Shown: positions 52,425 to 61,679, counted from the first letter of the stretch. The stretch is 64,000 nucleotides of DNA from Bin75 sp965212135 (GCA_965212135.1 OZ243044.1:744001-808000); one strand, 5' to 3'. The notes: generated by a model from the sequence alone, not told the origin. Made by a program: numbers and translations.

Positions 52425-54854
52425 TCAGACACCCGCCATCGCCTCTTCCTCAACAAAAACCGGGGCGTTATCTCGAAGCACGACTTTAATTTTCTTGGTC
52501 TCCCGAAAGCGTCCTTTAATGAGTTCATCGGACAAGGGATCCCCCAGAAGTTTTTGTATCGTTCGCCGCATGGGTCTCGCCCCATACTGCGGTTGATAGC
52601 CTTCCGTAATCAGCCATTGCTTGACGTCTTCCCCGATCTCCAATGTGACGTCGCGTTCGGCCAACCGGCCGTTCAACTCACGGATCATGATATCAATAAT
52701 ACTCAACAGATGCTCTTTTTCCAGGGGATGGAAGACCACGAACTCATCAACGCGATTCAAAAATTCCGGGCTGAAACTCCGTTTCAGTTCATCCAGAATA
52801 TCGTTCTTGATTCGCTTGTTCGTATCGGCTTCGCCGGACCCCTGGAACCCAAGCGAAACACCTTTCTGAATGAGCTTGGTGCCCAGATTGGAGGTCATGA
52901 CGAGAATGGTATTTTTAAAGTCAACTTTCCGTCCCAGGCTATCCGTTAACAACCCATCGTCCAAGACCTGCAAGAGAACGTTGAAGATATCCGGATGGGC
53001 TTTTTCAATTTCGTCGAACAGCACAACCGAATAGGGGCGACGCCGCACTTTCTCCGTTAACTGCCCGCCCTCTTCATACCCCACGTACCCGGGGGGAGCG
53101 CCGAACAATCGAGAGCTCGTAAATTTCTCCTGGTATTCCGACATGTCAATCCGGATCAAGGCGTCCTCGGTATTAAACAAAAACTCCGCCAAGGCGCGCG
53201 CCAACTCGGTCTTCCCCACACCGGTCGGTCCCAAAAAGATGAAGGAGCCGATCGGCTTGCGCGCCTCTTTCAGGCCGGCCCGCGACCGGCGAATGGCTCG
53301 GCAGATGGCCGAAATGGCTTCGTCCTGTCCCACAATGCGCTTGTGAAGGAAGTCTTCCGTGTGAAGCAGTTTTTCCGATTCTTCTTCTTCGAGTTTAAAG
53401 AGCGGAATGCCCGTGATCTTGGACACCACAAAACTGACTTCTTCAGCCCCAATCACGGGCTTGTGCTGTTCCTGATTTTTTTTCCAATCGTGTTTGGCGT
53501 CCTCCAGCAGTTTGCGCAACCGTTCTTCTTCTTCCCGAAATTTCACGGCTTCTTCAAAACTTTGCAAGCCGATGGCGACTTCTTTTTCGCGGGCCACCCG
53601 CTTGAGCTCCTGTTCCAGGGATTTCAACTCCGGCGGCAGGGAATACGATTGCAACTTGGCTCGGGATCCCGTCTCATCAATCAAATCAATGGCCTTATCG
53701 GGGAGAAAACGATCCGTGATGTAGCGATCCGCCAATTTCACGGCTTCAACCACCGCATCATCCGAAATCTCCACGCCATGATGTTCTTCGTAGCGATCCC
53801 GCAAGCCCTGAATGATCTTAATGGTTTCTTCCATGGACGGCGGATTCACGTAAATAGGCTGAAACCGACGTTTTAAGGCGCCGTCCTTCTCGATATGCTT
53901 TCGGTATTCATCCAGAGTGGTCGCCCCAATGCACTGAATTTCGCCGCGAGACAACGCGGGCTTCAGCATATTGGCCGCATCAATTGACCCTTCAGCCGCC
54001 CCGGCGCCAACCAGGGTATGCAGTTCATCAATGAACAAAATAATGTTGCCGGCTTGAGCAATCTCCTTCATGACAACCTTGAGTCGTTCCTCAAATTGCC
54101 CGCGGTACTTCGTGCCGGCCACCAGAGAACCCAGGTCCAAGGCAATCACCCGCCGGTTCAAGAGATTATCGGGAACGTCCATCGAAACGATTCGCTGGGC
54201 CAACCCTTCAACGATGGCGGTTTTTCCCACACCCGATTCGCCAATCAACGCGGGATTATTTTTGGAGCGACGACTTAAAATTTGCAGAACCCGTTCAATT
54301 TCATCGCCGCGGCCGATGACCGGGTCCAACATGGATTCCTGGGCCAATTGCGTGAGATCCCGGCCAAATTCGTCAAGCGCGGGGGTGCTGCTTTTCTTGT
54401 CACGCTCCCGCGTTCCCGATTTACGCAGGAACGTCACGGTCAACTGACGAGCCGTGAGCAGATTCCCGCCCAAACTGCGAAGCACCTTGCCGCCAATCCC
54501 CTCTTCTTCCCGCAACAATCCCAGCAGGAGGTGTTCACTGCCGATATGATTATGTCCAAGCAACCGCGCCTCTTCGACCCCGTATTCAATGACTTTTTTG
54601 ACACGGGGACTAAAGGGAATTTCCCCAAACGTGACGGTCGTCCCGCCACTGGGCAAATTGCGTTCGATTTCCAAACGAATCTGTTCCGGCGACAACCCCA
54701 TCTTTTTAATAATCATGAGGGCAATGCCATCTGATTCACGGAGAATAGCCAGCACCAAATGCTCCGTGCCAAGATAGTCATTCTGATGGCGTTCAGCCTC
54801 TTCGCGCGCCAGAATAATAATCTTACGGCCTCTGTCCGTGAATCGTTCGAACAT
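52425..54854 (-). CDS. clpC: ATP-dependent Clp protease ATP-binding subunit ClpC
   Basis: This 809-residue protein has two N-terminal Clp repeats (FTDRGRKIIILAREEAERH), a first AAA+ domain (GESGVGKTA), an M-domain with UVR-like KFREEEERLRKLLEDAK, and a second AAA+ domain (GPTGVGKTELARALAEF). It unfolds substrates for ClpP. A GGAGAG ribosome site precedes the ATG. No mcsA/mcsB or ctsR genes lie alongside, unlike in Firmicutes operons. The gene ends in a strong terminator. Confidence 0.96.
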   Translation of the reverse strand: MFERFTDRGRKIIILAREEAERHQNDYLGTEHLVLAILRESDGIALMIIKKMGLSPEQIRLEIERNLPSGGTTVTFGEIPFSPRVKKVIEYGVEEARLLGHNHIGSEHLLLGLLREEEGIGGKVLRSLGGNLLTARQLTVTFLRKSGTRERDKKSSTPALDEFGRDLTQLAQESMLDPVIGRGDEIERVLQILSRRSKNNPALIGESGVGKTAIVEGLAQRIVSMDVPDNLLNRRVIALDLGSLVAGTKYRGQFEERLKVVMKEIAQAGNIILFIDELHTLVGAGAAEGSIDAANMLKPALSRGEIQCIGATTLDEYRKHIEKDGALKRRFQPIYVNPPSMEETIKIIQGLRDRYEEHHGVEISDDAVVEAVKLADRYITDRFLPDKAIDLIDETGSRAKLQSYSLPPELKSLEQELKRVAREKEVAIGLQSFEEAVKFREEEERLRKLLEDAKHDWKKNQEQHKPVIGAEEVSFVVSKITGIPLFKLEEEESEKLLHTEDFLHKRIVGQDEAISAICRAIRRSRAGLKEARKPIGSFIFLGPTGVGKTELARALAEFLFNTEDALIRIDMSEYQEKFTSSRLFGAPPGYVGYEEGGQLTEKVRRRPYSVVLFDEIEKAHPDIFNVLLQVLDDGLLTDSLGRKVDFKNTILVMTSNLGTKLIQKGVSLGFQGSGEADTNKRIKNDILDELKRSFSPEFLNRVDEFVVFHPLEKEHLLSIIDIMIRELNGRLAERDVTLEIGEDVKQWLITEGYQPQYGARPMRRTIQKLLGDPLSDELIKGRFRETKKIKVVLRDNAPVFVEEEAMAGV

Positions 54855-54949
54855 GGTCTCTCCTTTTCAGTTCGTCAAAAAAACGCGCGTCCGGTCACCG
54901 CCGGATTGTGTCTTCCGCTACGACCTTCGCGCATCGTGAAATCCATCCG

Positions 54950-55885
54950 TCAAAAATCCAGAAGAGAAGAGAAGGCAAAAGACCGGACATACCCCAGATA
55001 AATCCCCAATTCGTCAATGGCAACCTGGTGGTTCACGAACACTCCCTGCGAGGGGTCCGGCAAGTTAAAATCAACCTCATACAGGGCATAGTGTATCCGT
55101 AAATCCATGCGATGTTCCCGGCTCCCGACTTCTATGCCGCCGCCGATCAACCACGGAACGGCGGTCCGATCGCCGTGTCTCGTCCCTGTAGCCGCTTGCA
55201 GATCGCAGGGAGAGTTTCCTCCGGGACAGAGACTATCCAGGTCCCCGCCCGTGGGCGACCTGTTGTCAAACCCGCCTTCAATGGCCACATCCAGATATTG
55301 CACACCGGAGAACACATAGGCCGACCGGCCCTCGCCCAGAAAAGCAAACGACTCCGGCCGGTACCCCACCTTGGCGCTCAGCCCGATGCTGTGGTGCTTT
55401 TCAAAAGCCCAGTTCCCCGGCCAGACGTCAAGCGTCCCGGTCCCGGTCCCTTCAAGAAATCCCGTGACACGAGCGTCGGAGTACACAGTCCCTTCAATCT
55501 CGCCGGAAACATAAAACCGGCCTGGCAGGTTCCAGCGATGTCCCAGATAGAATTTGAATGCAGGAACGCCTTCTGTTTCGTCATCGCCCGCTTCCCGGTA
55601 AGAGTTCCTCACAGACCCACGATCACCCACCCCGGTACCGCCAATATTATCTCTGGGAATGGCCACCGATTTTGTATAATCCGCACCGACGTATTCCTGT
55701 CCGATAGCGGCCCCCACATAAAACCCTTCCATGGCATTGGCCGGACGGCCTCCCGCGCCAACCACCAGGAACACCGTGACCAGGCACAGGATACGGCGGT
55801 CACGCCGACAAGCAAAACCCGTTTTTAGCGCCGGCACGTGATGGCCAACCAGTGAAGCAATCCCAAAATTCCTTTTCGTCAGCAT
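54950..55885 (-). CDS. Outer-membrane beta-barrel protein
   Basis: The protein has about 311 residues from the ATG at 55885, with a long N-region and a signal peptide (LCLVTVFLVVGAGGRPANA). The mature part has alternating aromatic/glycine strands (FYVGAAIGQEYVGADY, FKFYLGHRWNLPGRFYVSG, MDLRIHYALYEVDF) and ends in a C-terminal Phe (SSLLDF), which suits outer-membrane insertion. Two Cys in a loop (SLCPGGNSPCDL) may form a disulfide. The exact start is uncertain; a GTG further in is possible. It is divergent from nadK. Confidence 0.75.
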   Translation of the reverse strand: MLTKRNFGIASLVGHHVPALKTGFACRRDRRILCLVTVFLVVGAGGRPANAMEGFYVGAAIGQEYVGADYTKSVAIPRDNIGGTGVGDRGSVRNSYREAGDDETEGVPAFKFYLGHRWNLPGRFYVSGEIEGTVYSDARVTGFLEGTGTGTLDVWPGNWAFEKHHSIGLSAKVGYRPESFAFLGEGRSAYVFSGVQYLDVAIEGGFDNRSPTGGDLDSLCPGGNSPCDLQAATGTRHGDRTAVPWLIGGGIEVGSREHRMDLRIHYALYEVDFNLPDPSQGVFVNHQVAIDELGIYLGYVRSFAFSSLLDF

Positions 55886-56059
55886 CAAGAGTGAAGCTCC
55901 CTGACTCTGCAAAATCAATCAAGACAACTCACTCTCACTGGAATCAGTCTATCCATCTTTTCCGGAGACTGTCAAGACAAGACCGCCGCCGCCGACCTGC
56001 AGGGTTTCCTATGCCGACGCGAACGGCAAGCGTCAAACGGATCTCGCGCGGTGGCTTCA

Positions 56060-56088
56060 TTGACTCACGCTGTTGCGAACGATACACT
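56060..56088 (+). promoter_or_regulatory. Probable sigma-70 promoter of nadK
   Basis: TTGACT (56060-56065) and TACACT (56083-56088) are exactly 17 bases apart, a strong match. The start of transcription would fall near 56095, about 90 bases before the nadK start. It supports the GTG start at 56188 over the longer frame, which begins upstream of the promoter at 55852. Confidence 0.6.
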
Positions 56089-56187
56089 TTTCCCCGAATT
56101 GAATCACCTCAACATGGCGCGGGCCGTCCACGGATTGCCGACTCCCCCGCACCATGCCCGTCCGCGTCGGCGACGCATGAGTCAACC

Positions 56188-57036
56188 GTGACGATCATCG
56201 GCATCTTCACCAAACCCCAATTCCCCCAAACGAGTACACTCCTTGAGGCGTTACTCGACTGGCTCGCCCGAAAACAGAAAACCGTCCTGCTCGGGTCCTC
56301 ATCCGGGGACTCTGCTCATGGAGCGCGTCAATCCGTTGATGCGCACATTGCCGCCGAAGCCGAACTCGTTCTCGTTCTTGGTGGAGACGGGACCATGTTG
56401 CGGGCGGCGCGCCTCGTCGAAGAACGATCCGTGCCGATCCTGGGGATCAATTTGGGCGGCCTGGGGTTTTTGACGGAAAGTACAATAGACGAGATGTACG
56501 ACGCTCTGGAAAAAGTGTTTGCGCAAGCCTTCTATTTGGATAACCGCCTGCGCCTCCAAGCCCGGATCCGTCACAAAAACGGCCAGCAGCAAGAAACGGC
56601 TCTGAACGACGTCGTCATCAACAAAGGGGCCCTGGGTCGGATGATCGGCACAAAGATTCACGTGGAGAAACAATTCGTGACCAACCTCCGGGGCGACGGG
56701 TTGATTATTGCTTCTCCAACCGGCTCCACCGCGTATTCCATGTCCGCCGGCGGCCCGATTTTAGACCCGAGACTGGAAACGCTGGTCCTGACGCCCATTA
56801 CCCCCCATACCTTTACGCACCGTCCCCTCCTGGTGCCAAGCCATATTTCACTTGAGATTCAAGTCACCAGCGGCGAGGGAGGCATCGTGACGTTTGACGG
56901 CCAAACCGGCATTCCCATGGGCCATGCCGATACGTTAACGATCAGCGCCTCACCCCACAGAACCCGCCTTGTCCGCTTCCCCGACCGGACCTACTATGAT
57001 GTCTTACGGACCAAACTCAAATGGGGGGACGTATGA
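56188..57036 (+). CDS. nadK: NAD kinase
   Basis: This 282-residue protein begins VTIIGIFTKPQFPQ from a GTG at 56188. It has GGDGTMLRAAR (the NAD kinase GGDG motif), NLGGLGFLTE and SPTGSTAYSMSAGGPI, the conserved blocks. It phosphorylates NAD to NADP. The GTG gives a normal family length; the frame is open upstream to 55852, into the OMP gene's 5' end. It is convergent with a small zinc-ribbon gene 16 bases on. Confidence 0.93.
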   Translation: MTIIGIFTKPQFPQTSTLLEALLDWLARKQKTVLLGSSSGDSAHGARQSVDAHIAAEAELVLVLGGDGTMLRAARLVEERSVPILGINLGGLGFLTESTIDEMYDALEKVFAQAFYLDNRLRLQARIRHKNGQQQETALNDVVINKGALGRMIGTKIHVEKQFVTNLRGDGLIIASPTGSTAYSMSAGGPILDPRLETLVLTPITPHTFTHRPLLVPSHISLEIQVTSGEGGIVTFDGQTGIPMGHADTLTISASPHRTRLVRFPDRTYYDVLRTKLKWGDV

Positions 57037-57052
57037 CGGCCGCGCACCGGGA

Positions 57053-57421
57053 TCAAGGCTGACAGTCGAGACATTCATTCCGTTCCCGGTCGGCCCGAAA
57101 CTCATCGGACGTTAAGGGAAAGATCTGATTGCAGACGGCGCATTGGCGAATTTCAAAAAACGCTTCCCCGTCCTCATGGATCTCGCACGGCAACAACAGG
57201 TCCTGCGGATCATAGCCCAGCGTTTTTTCATCGGGAAACTTCACCACCGCCAGGCGAACGTTAAAATGTTGAAAGACGCCCTCTTTGCCTGTCTGATCAT
57301 CCCCGTACCCCACCACGCAAACGGGTTGGCCCGGGCTGCGCACACGAAGATCCTTTAAGGTGCGTTGGGCATCCGTCGCCACCGAAAATTGAGTCGCGTC
57401 GGGAGCCTGTGGGGTCGCCAT
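57053..57421 (-). CDS. Hypothetical protein with C-terminal zinc-ribbon cysteines
   Basis: The protein has about 122 residues from the ATG at 57421; the frame is open to 57496. The C-terminal end has CAVC and CLDC pairs about 22 residues apart, fitting a zinc site. The middle part (VRLAVVKFPDEKTLGYDPQD) is hydrophilic. I do not recognise a family. It is divergent from the ArsC/Spx-like gene and convergent with nadK. Confidence 0.65.
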   Translation of the reverse strand: MATPQAPDATQFSVATDAQRTLKDLRVRSPGQPVCVVGYGDDQTGKEGVFQHFNVRLAVVKFPDEKTLGYDPQDLLLPCEIHEDGEAFFEIRQCAVCNQIFPLTSDEFRADRERNECLDCQP

Positions 57422-57539
57422 GATCGCTCCTTCGTTGTTTTGAACGGCATGTTCGCGTACAGTGCTGTCCCGTTCCGCTTCTAACACGCTCGACACAGAG
57501 CGTCAAGACACGCCGCTCGCCACCGGAAAGAGGCCACGG

Positions 57540-57896
57540 ATGACACCGATTACCATCTACCACAAACCAACGTGTTCCACCTGTCGAACGGTCGTCCGGC
57601 TCGTTGAGGCAAGCGGGCAGCCTTTTACGGCCGTCAATTACTACGAGCAACCATTGTCCCAAACCAGACTCAAAGAGTTATTAAACAAAGGCGGGCTCAA
57701 CGCCCGCGACGTGATGCGCACCAAAGAAGACCGGTATGCAACGCTGGGCCTCGCCAAACCCGATAAATCCGAAGACGAACTGATCGAGTTGCTGATCCGG
57801 TATCCCGACCTGCTTCAACGCCCCCTGGTCGAAAAAGGCGACACGGTCATCCTGGCCCGGCCACCGGAAACGGTGAAGGGGATTCTGGCTACGTAG
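57540..57896 (+). CDS. ArsC/Spx-family thioredoxin-like protein (arsenate reductase type)
   Basis: This 118-residue protein starts MTPITIYHKPTCSTCRTV, with a CxxC pair at residues 12 and 15, then NKGGLNARDVMRTKE and LLQRPLVEKGD, including the Arg positions of ArsC-like enzymes. The COG1393 family includes glutaredoxin-dependent arsenate reductases and Spx regulators; the two-Cys CxxC form is shared by both. No arsenic genes are near, so arsenate reduction is not certain. The ATG at 57540 is chosen by alignment with the family. Confidence 0.8.
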   Translation: MTPITIYHKPTCSTCRTVVRLVEASGQPFTAVNYYEQPLSQTRLKELLNKGGLNARDVMRTKEDRYATLGLAKPDKSEDELIELLIRYPDLLQRPLVEKGDTVILARPPETVKGILAT

Positions 57897-58115
57897 CTGG
57901 AGTGCAAGCGTTACACGCCATTGAACGCACAGGTTGAGCGATATTTCGCTATTCCACTCGGAGAAGTCCACTCCGGCGCCATGGCCTGAAGTGCTTCCTT
58001 GGCGCCGAGACATTCATAGACTGGGTATGCACTGCTAAGCCTTGTTACAGTGAAGTAGGCATAGCAATGAAGGGAATGATCTCTTTGACTCATCAGCCCA
58101 TGAACCATCGTCTTT
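57897..58115. other. Gene-free stretch with a possible coding relic
   Basis: No confident gene is seen. A minus-strand frame from about 58156 to 57911 reads a coding-like string (AKEALQAMAPEWTSPSGIAK) without a proper start, because its 5' part falls in the palindromic repeat. It may be a gene remnant displaced by the repeat insertion; it could also be chance. Confidence 0.3.
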
Positions 58116-58195
58116 GTCATTCCCGCGCAGCCGGGAATCCAGAGGGGAGAGGCCAAGGCGAAGATGGATTCCCGATTAAAAATGTCGGGAATGAC
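58116..58195. repeat. Palindromic repeat block upstream of the autotransporter gene
   Basis: Four arms alternate: GTCATTCCCG, CGGGAATCCA, TGGATTCCCG, CGGGAATGAC, so the block is a perfect inverted repeat at its ends (58116-58125 with 58186-58195) and in the middle. Another partial copy (GGAATCCAGC) follows near 58210. The same sequence family appears downstream of the gene. It looks like a bacterial interspersed palindromic (REP/MITE-like) element. Confidence 0.8.
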
Positions 58196-58295
58196 GGAGG
58201 GGGCAGGGTGGGAATCCAGCGTTCAACCGGCGGCGCAAGCCGCTAACTTGGCGGAAGTGTCCGCCTGCACCGCCCCAACCTACAACCGCCACCCC

Positions 58296-58325
58296 TTGCA
58301 AACCCGTGAGCGTTTTGGTTATACT
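58296..58325 (+). promoter_or_regulatory. Probable sigma-70 promoter of the autotransporter-like gene
   Basis: TTGCAA (58296-58301) and TATACT (58320-58325) are 18 bases apart. Transcription would start near 58332, just before the AGGAG ribosome site (58347-58351) and the ATG at 58362. The promoter supports that ATG over the longer open frame from 58164. Confidence 0.55.
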
Positions 58326-58361
58326 CACTTTTTCACTTGCCCAAATAGGAGCCACATAGTC

Positions 58362-60833
58362 ATGCTATTTTTCCATTCACCGCCCACACCCAAAACCACC
58401 CAAAAACCGCATAAAACCGCGCCTGCTGGCGTCCCGGCGACCATTCCTGCCCCCCCCCCCGATACACATAGTAAACCGCTAACCTTAATAAACAAGGCAT
58501 CCGCCTTCGCCCTGTTCGCCCTCGTTTTCACCTTCATCCCAGCCCACCACGCCTCAGCCCAAGCCAACCTCGTGCCGACTTTCGGCGACCAGACCTTCCC
58601 CAACCTGGTATTCACGTTCAACAAGCCCATCACGCCCGTAACCCTGCCGGCGGCCACCGGCGGTAACCCGCCGCTTATCTACAGTTTCTTCGTACCACTT
58701 CCAGGTCTGACTGTGGATGGAAATACGCGCATTCTCTCCGGTACACCGACCTTTAGCGGCCCTCCCTTGGACCCCCTCTACCAAGTCATGGACAGCGATG
58801 GCGACAACCCACTTGGACCAACAGTCACCATCAGCACCGAACCAGACGCCATCCCAACCTTCGGCACCGCCACCATCCCCGCCCAAAGTTACTTCGCCAA
58901 CACCGCCGTCAACGTAGCCCTGCCCACCGCCACCGAAGGCAACCGCGCCCTGACCTACACCCTCACCCCGGCCTTGCCCGCCAACCTGATCTTTGACGGC
59001 ACCACCACACCCCCGACCATCACCGGCACCCCGGCGGCCATCACCGCCGAGGCGGAGTACACTTACACCGCCACCGATGATGACGGCAGCACCACCCCCA
59101 CCCCCCTCACCTTCGCCCTTGAAGTTACCGCCGCCCCCTTGATCTTCGACGCCACCATCCGCCGCCAAAGGTACGCCCCCGATGAACCCATCAGCGTAAC
59201 CCTGCCCGCCGCCACCGGCGGCGATGGCGCACTCACCTACGCCATCACCGAAACTCTCCCCGCCGGCCTGACTTTCACCCCCGCCACCCGCGTTTTGGAC
59301 GGCACCCCGACCATTGAGCAAGACGCCGTTGAATACACCTACACCGTCACCGACATGGACCCCGCCGGCGCCAACACCGCGCAACAGACTTTCACCATCG
59401 CCATCGGACAATTCGACACCTTTGGCAACGTCAACCGCACCATTCTCCCCGAAGTCACCCGTGCCATGATGGACACCACCGTCAGCGCCATTGCCCGGCG
59501 GACCGAACAAGCCGCCACCGACATGGACGCCTCCGGCGCCACCTTCAGCCTGGGCGGGCAGTCCACCCTGGCCGGTGCCCTCCAAGCCAATCAAGCCGCC
59601 CTGACCACCGGCGCCTTCAATGTCAAATCCCTCCTGGGCCGCTCTGCCTTTGCCCTGCCGCTCAACCAAGCCGGCGGGCCGCTGGCCGGCGTCACCCTGT
59701 GGGGCAACGGCGCCTACCGCAACCTGTCCGGCAACAGCGCCACCGTGGACTGGGACGGCGACCTGTTCGGCGCCACCGTGGGCGGGGACACCTGGCTGAC
59801 CGACACCCTCTTGACCGGCCTGGCCGTCTCCTGGGCCGACGGCACCTTTGATTACACCGACAATAGTGGTACCGACCCGGCCCCCGGCACCTATCAGGCC
59901 ACCCTGACCAGCCTGCACCCCTACGTCAGCACCAGCCTGCTGGACGGGCAGGTGACCCTCTGGGCCACCGGCGGCTACGGCTGGGGCGAAGTTGAAATCA
60001 CCGACACCGCCGACCCCACGGCCGAGGGCACCGTCACCGCCGACACCCGGCTGGCCACCGCCGCCGTGGGCGGCGCCGGCCGCCTGCTCAACCAGCCGGG
60101 CCTCCTGACCCCCGACGGCACCACCACGGTGCGGGTCAAAGCCGAAGCCCTGACTACGGCGATCAAAGCCGAGCAACAAGGCGACCGCCTGGCCGGCCTG
60201 ACCACGGACGCCCGGCGGTTGCGGCTAACCCTGGAAGGCAGCCATGAGCAACCCTTACCCCATGGCGCCCACTTGACCCCCAGCGTGGGCGTGGGCCTGC
60301 GGCATGACGCCGGCGACGGCCGCACCGGCACCGGCGCGGAAGTCAGTGGCGGCCTGCGCTACGCCCATCCCGCCCTGCGGCTGACCATGGAAAGCCGGGG
60401 CCGGGTGTTGCTCGCCCATGGCGGCGACTACGACGACTGGAGCGTGAGCGGACGGGTGACCCTGGCGCCGGGCGCCCAGGGGCAGGGCCTGGCCGTCACG
60501 CTGGAACCAACCTATCAAACCACCACCAGCGCCGGCGGGCTGGCGCAACTCTGGGAACAAGGCACAGCCAACCGCCCAGCGCCCAGCGGCCCGACCACGC
60601 CGCAGGGCCTCATGGACGCCACCGTCGCCTACGGGCTGCCGGTAGGCGACCACCTGCTGACACCCTACGGCGGGATGACCCTGGGGGCGGCGGATGCGCG
60701 CACGTACCGGCTAGGCAGCCGGGTCAGCTTAGCCCATCGGCTGAATATGAGCCTGGAAGGCGCCCGAAAAGGCGCGACGGGCACGGCCCCGGTGGATCAT
60801 GGCGTACGGGTGCAATTGGAGTGGCACTGGTAA
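58362..60833 (+). CDS. Large autotransporter-like protein with Ig-type repeats and C-terminal barrel
   Basis: The protein has 823 residues. A Pro/Thr-rich stretch precedes a signal peptide (FALFALVFTFIPAHHASAQA). Three putative Ig (He_PIG-like) repeats of about 95 residues follow, each with an (I/V)xLPxATxG core and a GTPT-type turn. From about residue 440 the sequence is barrel-like (LWGNGAYRNLSGNSATVDWD, YGWGEVEIT) and ends in Trp (VQLEWHW), which suits outer-membrane insertion. The ATG at 58362 has an AGGAG site 10 bases upstream. Codon use is very C-rich, unlike neighbours, and palindromic repeats bracket it, so acquisition is likely. Likely a surface adhesin; ligand unknown. Confidence 0.8.
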   Translation: MLFFHSPPTPKTTQKPHKTAPAGVPATIPAPPPDTHSKPLTLINKASAFALFALVFTFIPAHHASAQANLVPTFGDQTFPNLVFTFNKPITPVTLPAATGGNPPLIYSFFVPLPGLTVDGNTRILSGTPTFSGPPLDPLYQVMDSDGDNPLGPTVTISTEPDAIPTFGTATIPAQSYFANTAVNVALPTATEGNRALTYTLTPALPANLIFDGTTTPPTITGTPAAITAEAEYTYTATDDDGSTTPTPLTFALEVTAAPLIFDATIRRQRYAPDEPISVTLPAATGGDGALTYAITETLPAGLTFTPATRVLDGTPTIEQDAVEYTYTVTDMDPAGANTAQQTFTIAIGQFDTFGNVNRTILPEVTRAMMDTTVSAIARRTEQAATDMDASGATFSLGGQSTLAGALQANQAALTTGAFNVKSLLGRSAFALPLNQAGGPLAGVTLWGNGAYRNLSGNSATVDWDGDLFGATVGGDTWLTDTLLTGLAVSWADGTFDYTDNSGTDPAPGTYQATLTSLHPYVSTSLLDGQVTLWATGGYGWGEVEITDTADPTAEGTVTADTRLATAAVGGAGRLLNQPGLLTPDGTTTVRVKAEALTTAIKAEQQGDRLAGLTTDARRLRLTLEGSHEQPLPHGAHLTPSVGVGLRHDAGDGRTGTGAEVSGGLRYAHPALRLTMESRGRVLLAHGGDYDDWSVSGRVTLAPGAQGQGLAVTLEPTYQTTTSAGGLAQLWEQGTANRPAPSGPTTPQGLMDATVAYGLPVGDHLLTPYGGMTLGAADARTYRLGSRVSLAHRLNMSLEGARKGATGTAPVDHGVRVQLEWHW

Positions 60834-60875
60834 GGGCGGGAGTGAAGTGGCCGGCTCCGCCGGCCCAGTTAGACG

Positions 60876-60928
60876 CTGGATTCCAGCCTGCGCGGGAATG
60901 ACATCGGCGTTCTCTACGCGGGAATGAC
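60876..60928. repeat. Palindromic repeat copy downstream of the autotransporter gene
   Basis: CTGGATTCCAGCCTGCGCGG and then GAATGAC (60876-60902) are followed by a second CGCGGGAATGAC (60917-60928). These are the same arms as in the block at 58116-58195. A GGGGTCAAGTATCTAATCCCC inverted repeat at about 60942-60962 lies just beyond. No transposase is present. Confidence 0.7.
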
Positions 60929-61061
60929 GGTCCGGGGTTTTGTGGGGTCAAGTATCTAATCCCCAATAATTTCTATTTTTCATGTTGTCCTCTTCTTTGT
61001 TTTGGTGGTGGATACGTCATAGCCATATCCCGTGATTTGGGTTTCTACAAGTCCGCCACCC

Positions 61062-61679
61062 CTACCGCTGGTGATCGTCCGTGCCATGGGCTTCAGTCCG
61101 CGGGATGGTGGAATCTGCTCTAAGGAACTGGTAGGCCTCAATAATACGGCGCAGTGCGGGTTCGGCGCTCCGGTCGCCATTGTTAATATCGGGATGAAGC
61201 GTTTTGGCGTTCTGGCGGAATGCGCGGGTCACCGAGGCCATTGAACTGCCAAATTCCAGCCCCAACGCCGTGTAGGCTTCTTCATGAGAAGTGATTTCTC
61301 CGTGAGACGCCGTTGAGTCGCCGCCGCCGGTGGCTCTCTTAAAGAACGCAAACAGATTAATCTTTCGCCGACGACGCTTGGGGCGCTGGTAGATTTCGCT
61401 GTCGAAATCTTCAAACCGATCTTCAATAAATTCAAGGCGGGCTTCCAGTCGCTGCGCATGGGTGAGATCCCGGACTTCGCGTAATTCCTCTTCAATCAGA
61501 TTGACCATCCGCTCAATTTCCTCCAGGCCCGTTTCAACCTTGATGTAACTTTCAGCGTATTCCAGCATCATCCTGTCAATGGCAAAATCCAGACTGCTTT
61601 CGGATTTTGCCTTTAATTCAAGTATCCGACGACGCATGCCGGAGAAATAGCGCGACTTGACCCGCTCATCAAAAGGCAT
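61062..61679 (-). CDS. J-domain protein with N-terminal coiled coil
   Basis: The protein has 205 residues. The first 95 form charged helices (GLEEIERMVNLIEEELREVR), then a basic patch (KRRRRK) and a C-terminal J domain with YTALGLEFGSSMASVTRAFR and the HPD motif at residues 162-164. A J domain stimulates an Hsp70 ATPase. The C-terminal placement, with no zinc or substrate domain, marks it as a special-purpose co-chaperone. Partner unknown. It is divergent from the cytochrome c gene. Confidence 0.8.
   Translation of the reverse strand: MPFDERVKSRYFSGMRRRILELKAKSESSLDFAIDRMMLEYAESYIKVETGLEEIERMVNLIEEELREVRDLTHAQRLEARLEFIEDRFEDFDSEIYQRPKRRRRKINLFAFFKRATGGGDSTASHGEITSHEEAYTALGLEFGSSMASVTRAFRQNAKTLHPDINNGDRSAEPALRRIIEAYQFLRADSTIPRTEAHGTDDHQR

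Noticed and set aside
58554..60179. A 541-residue open frame on the minus strand inside the autotransporter gene
   Set aside because: It is an extremely Gly-rich antisense reading of a C-rich gene and has no recognisable domain or start context.
58116..60928. CRISPR array or attC sites around the autotransporter gene
   Set aside because: The repeats are palindromic and irregularly spaced, without spacer units or integron-type core sites.
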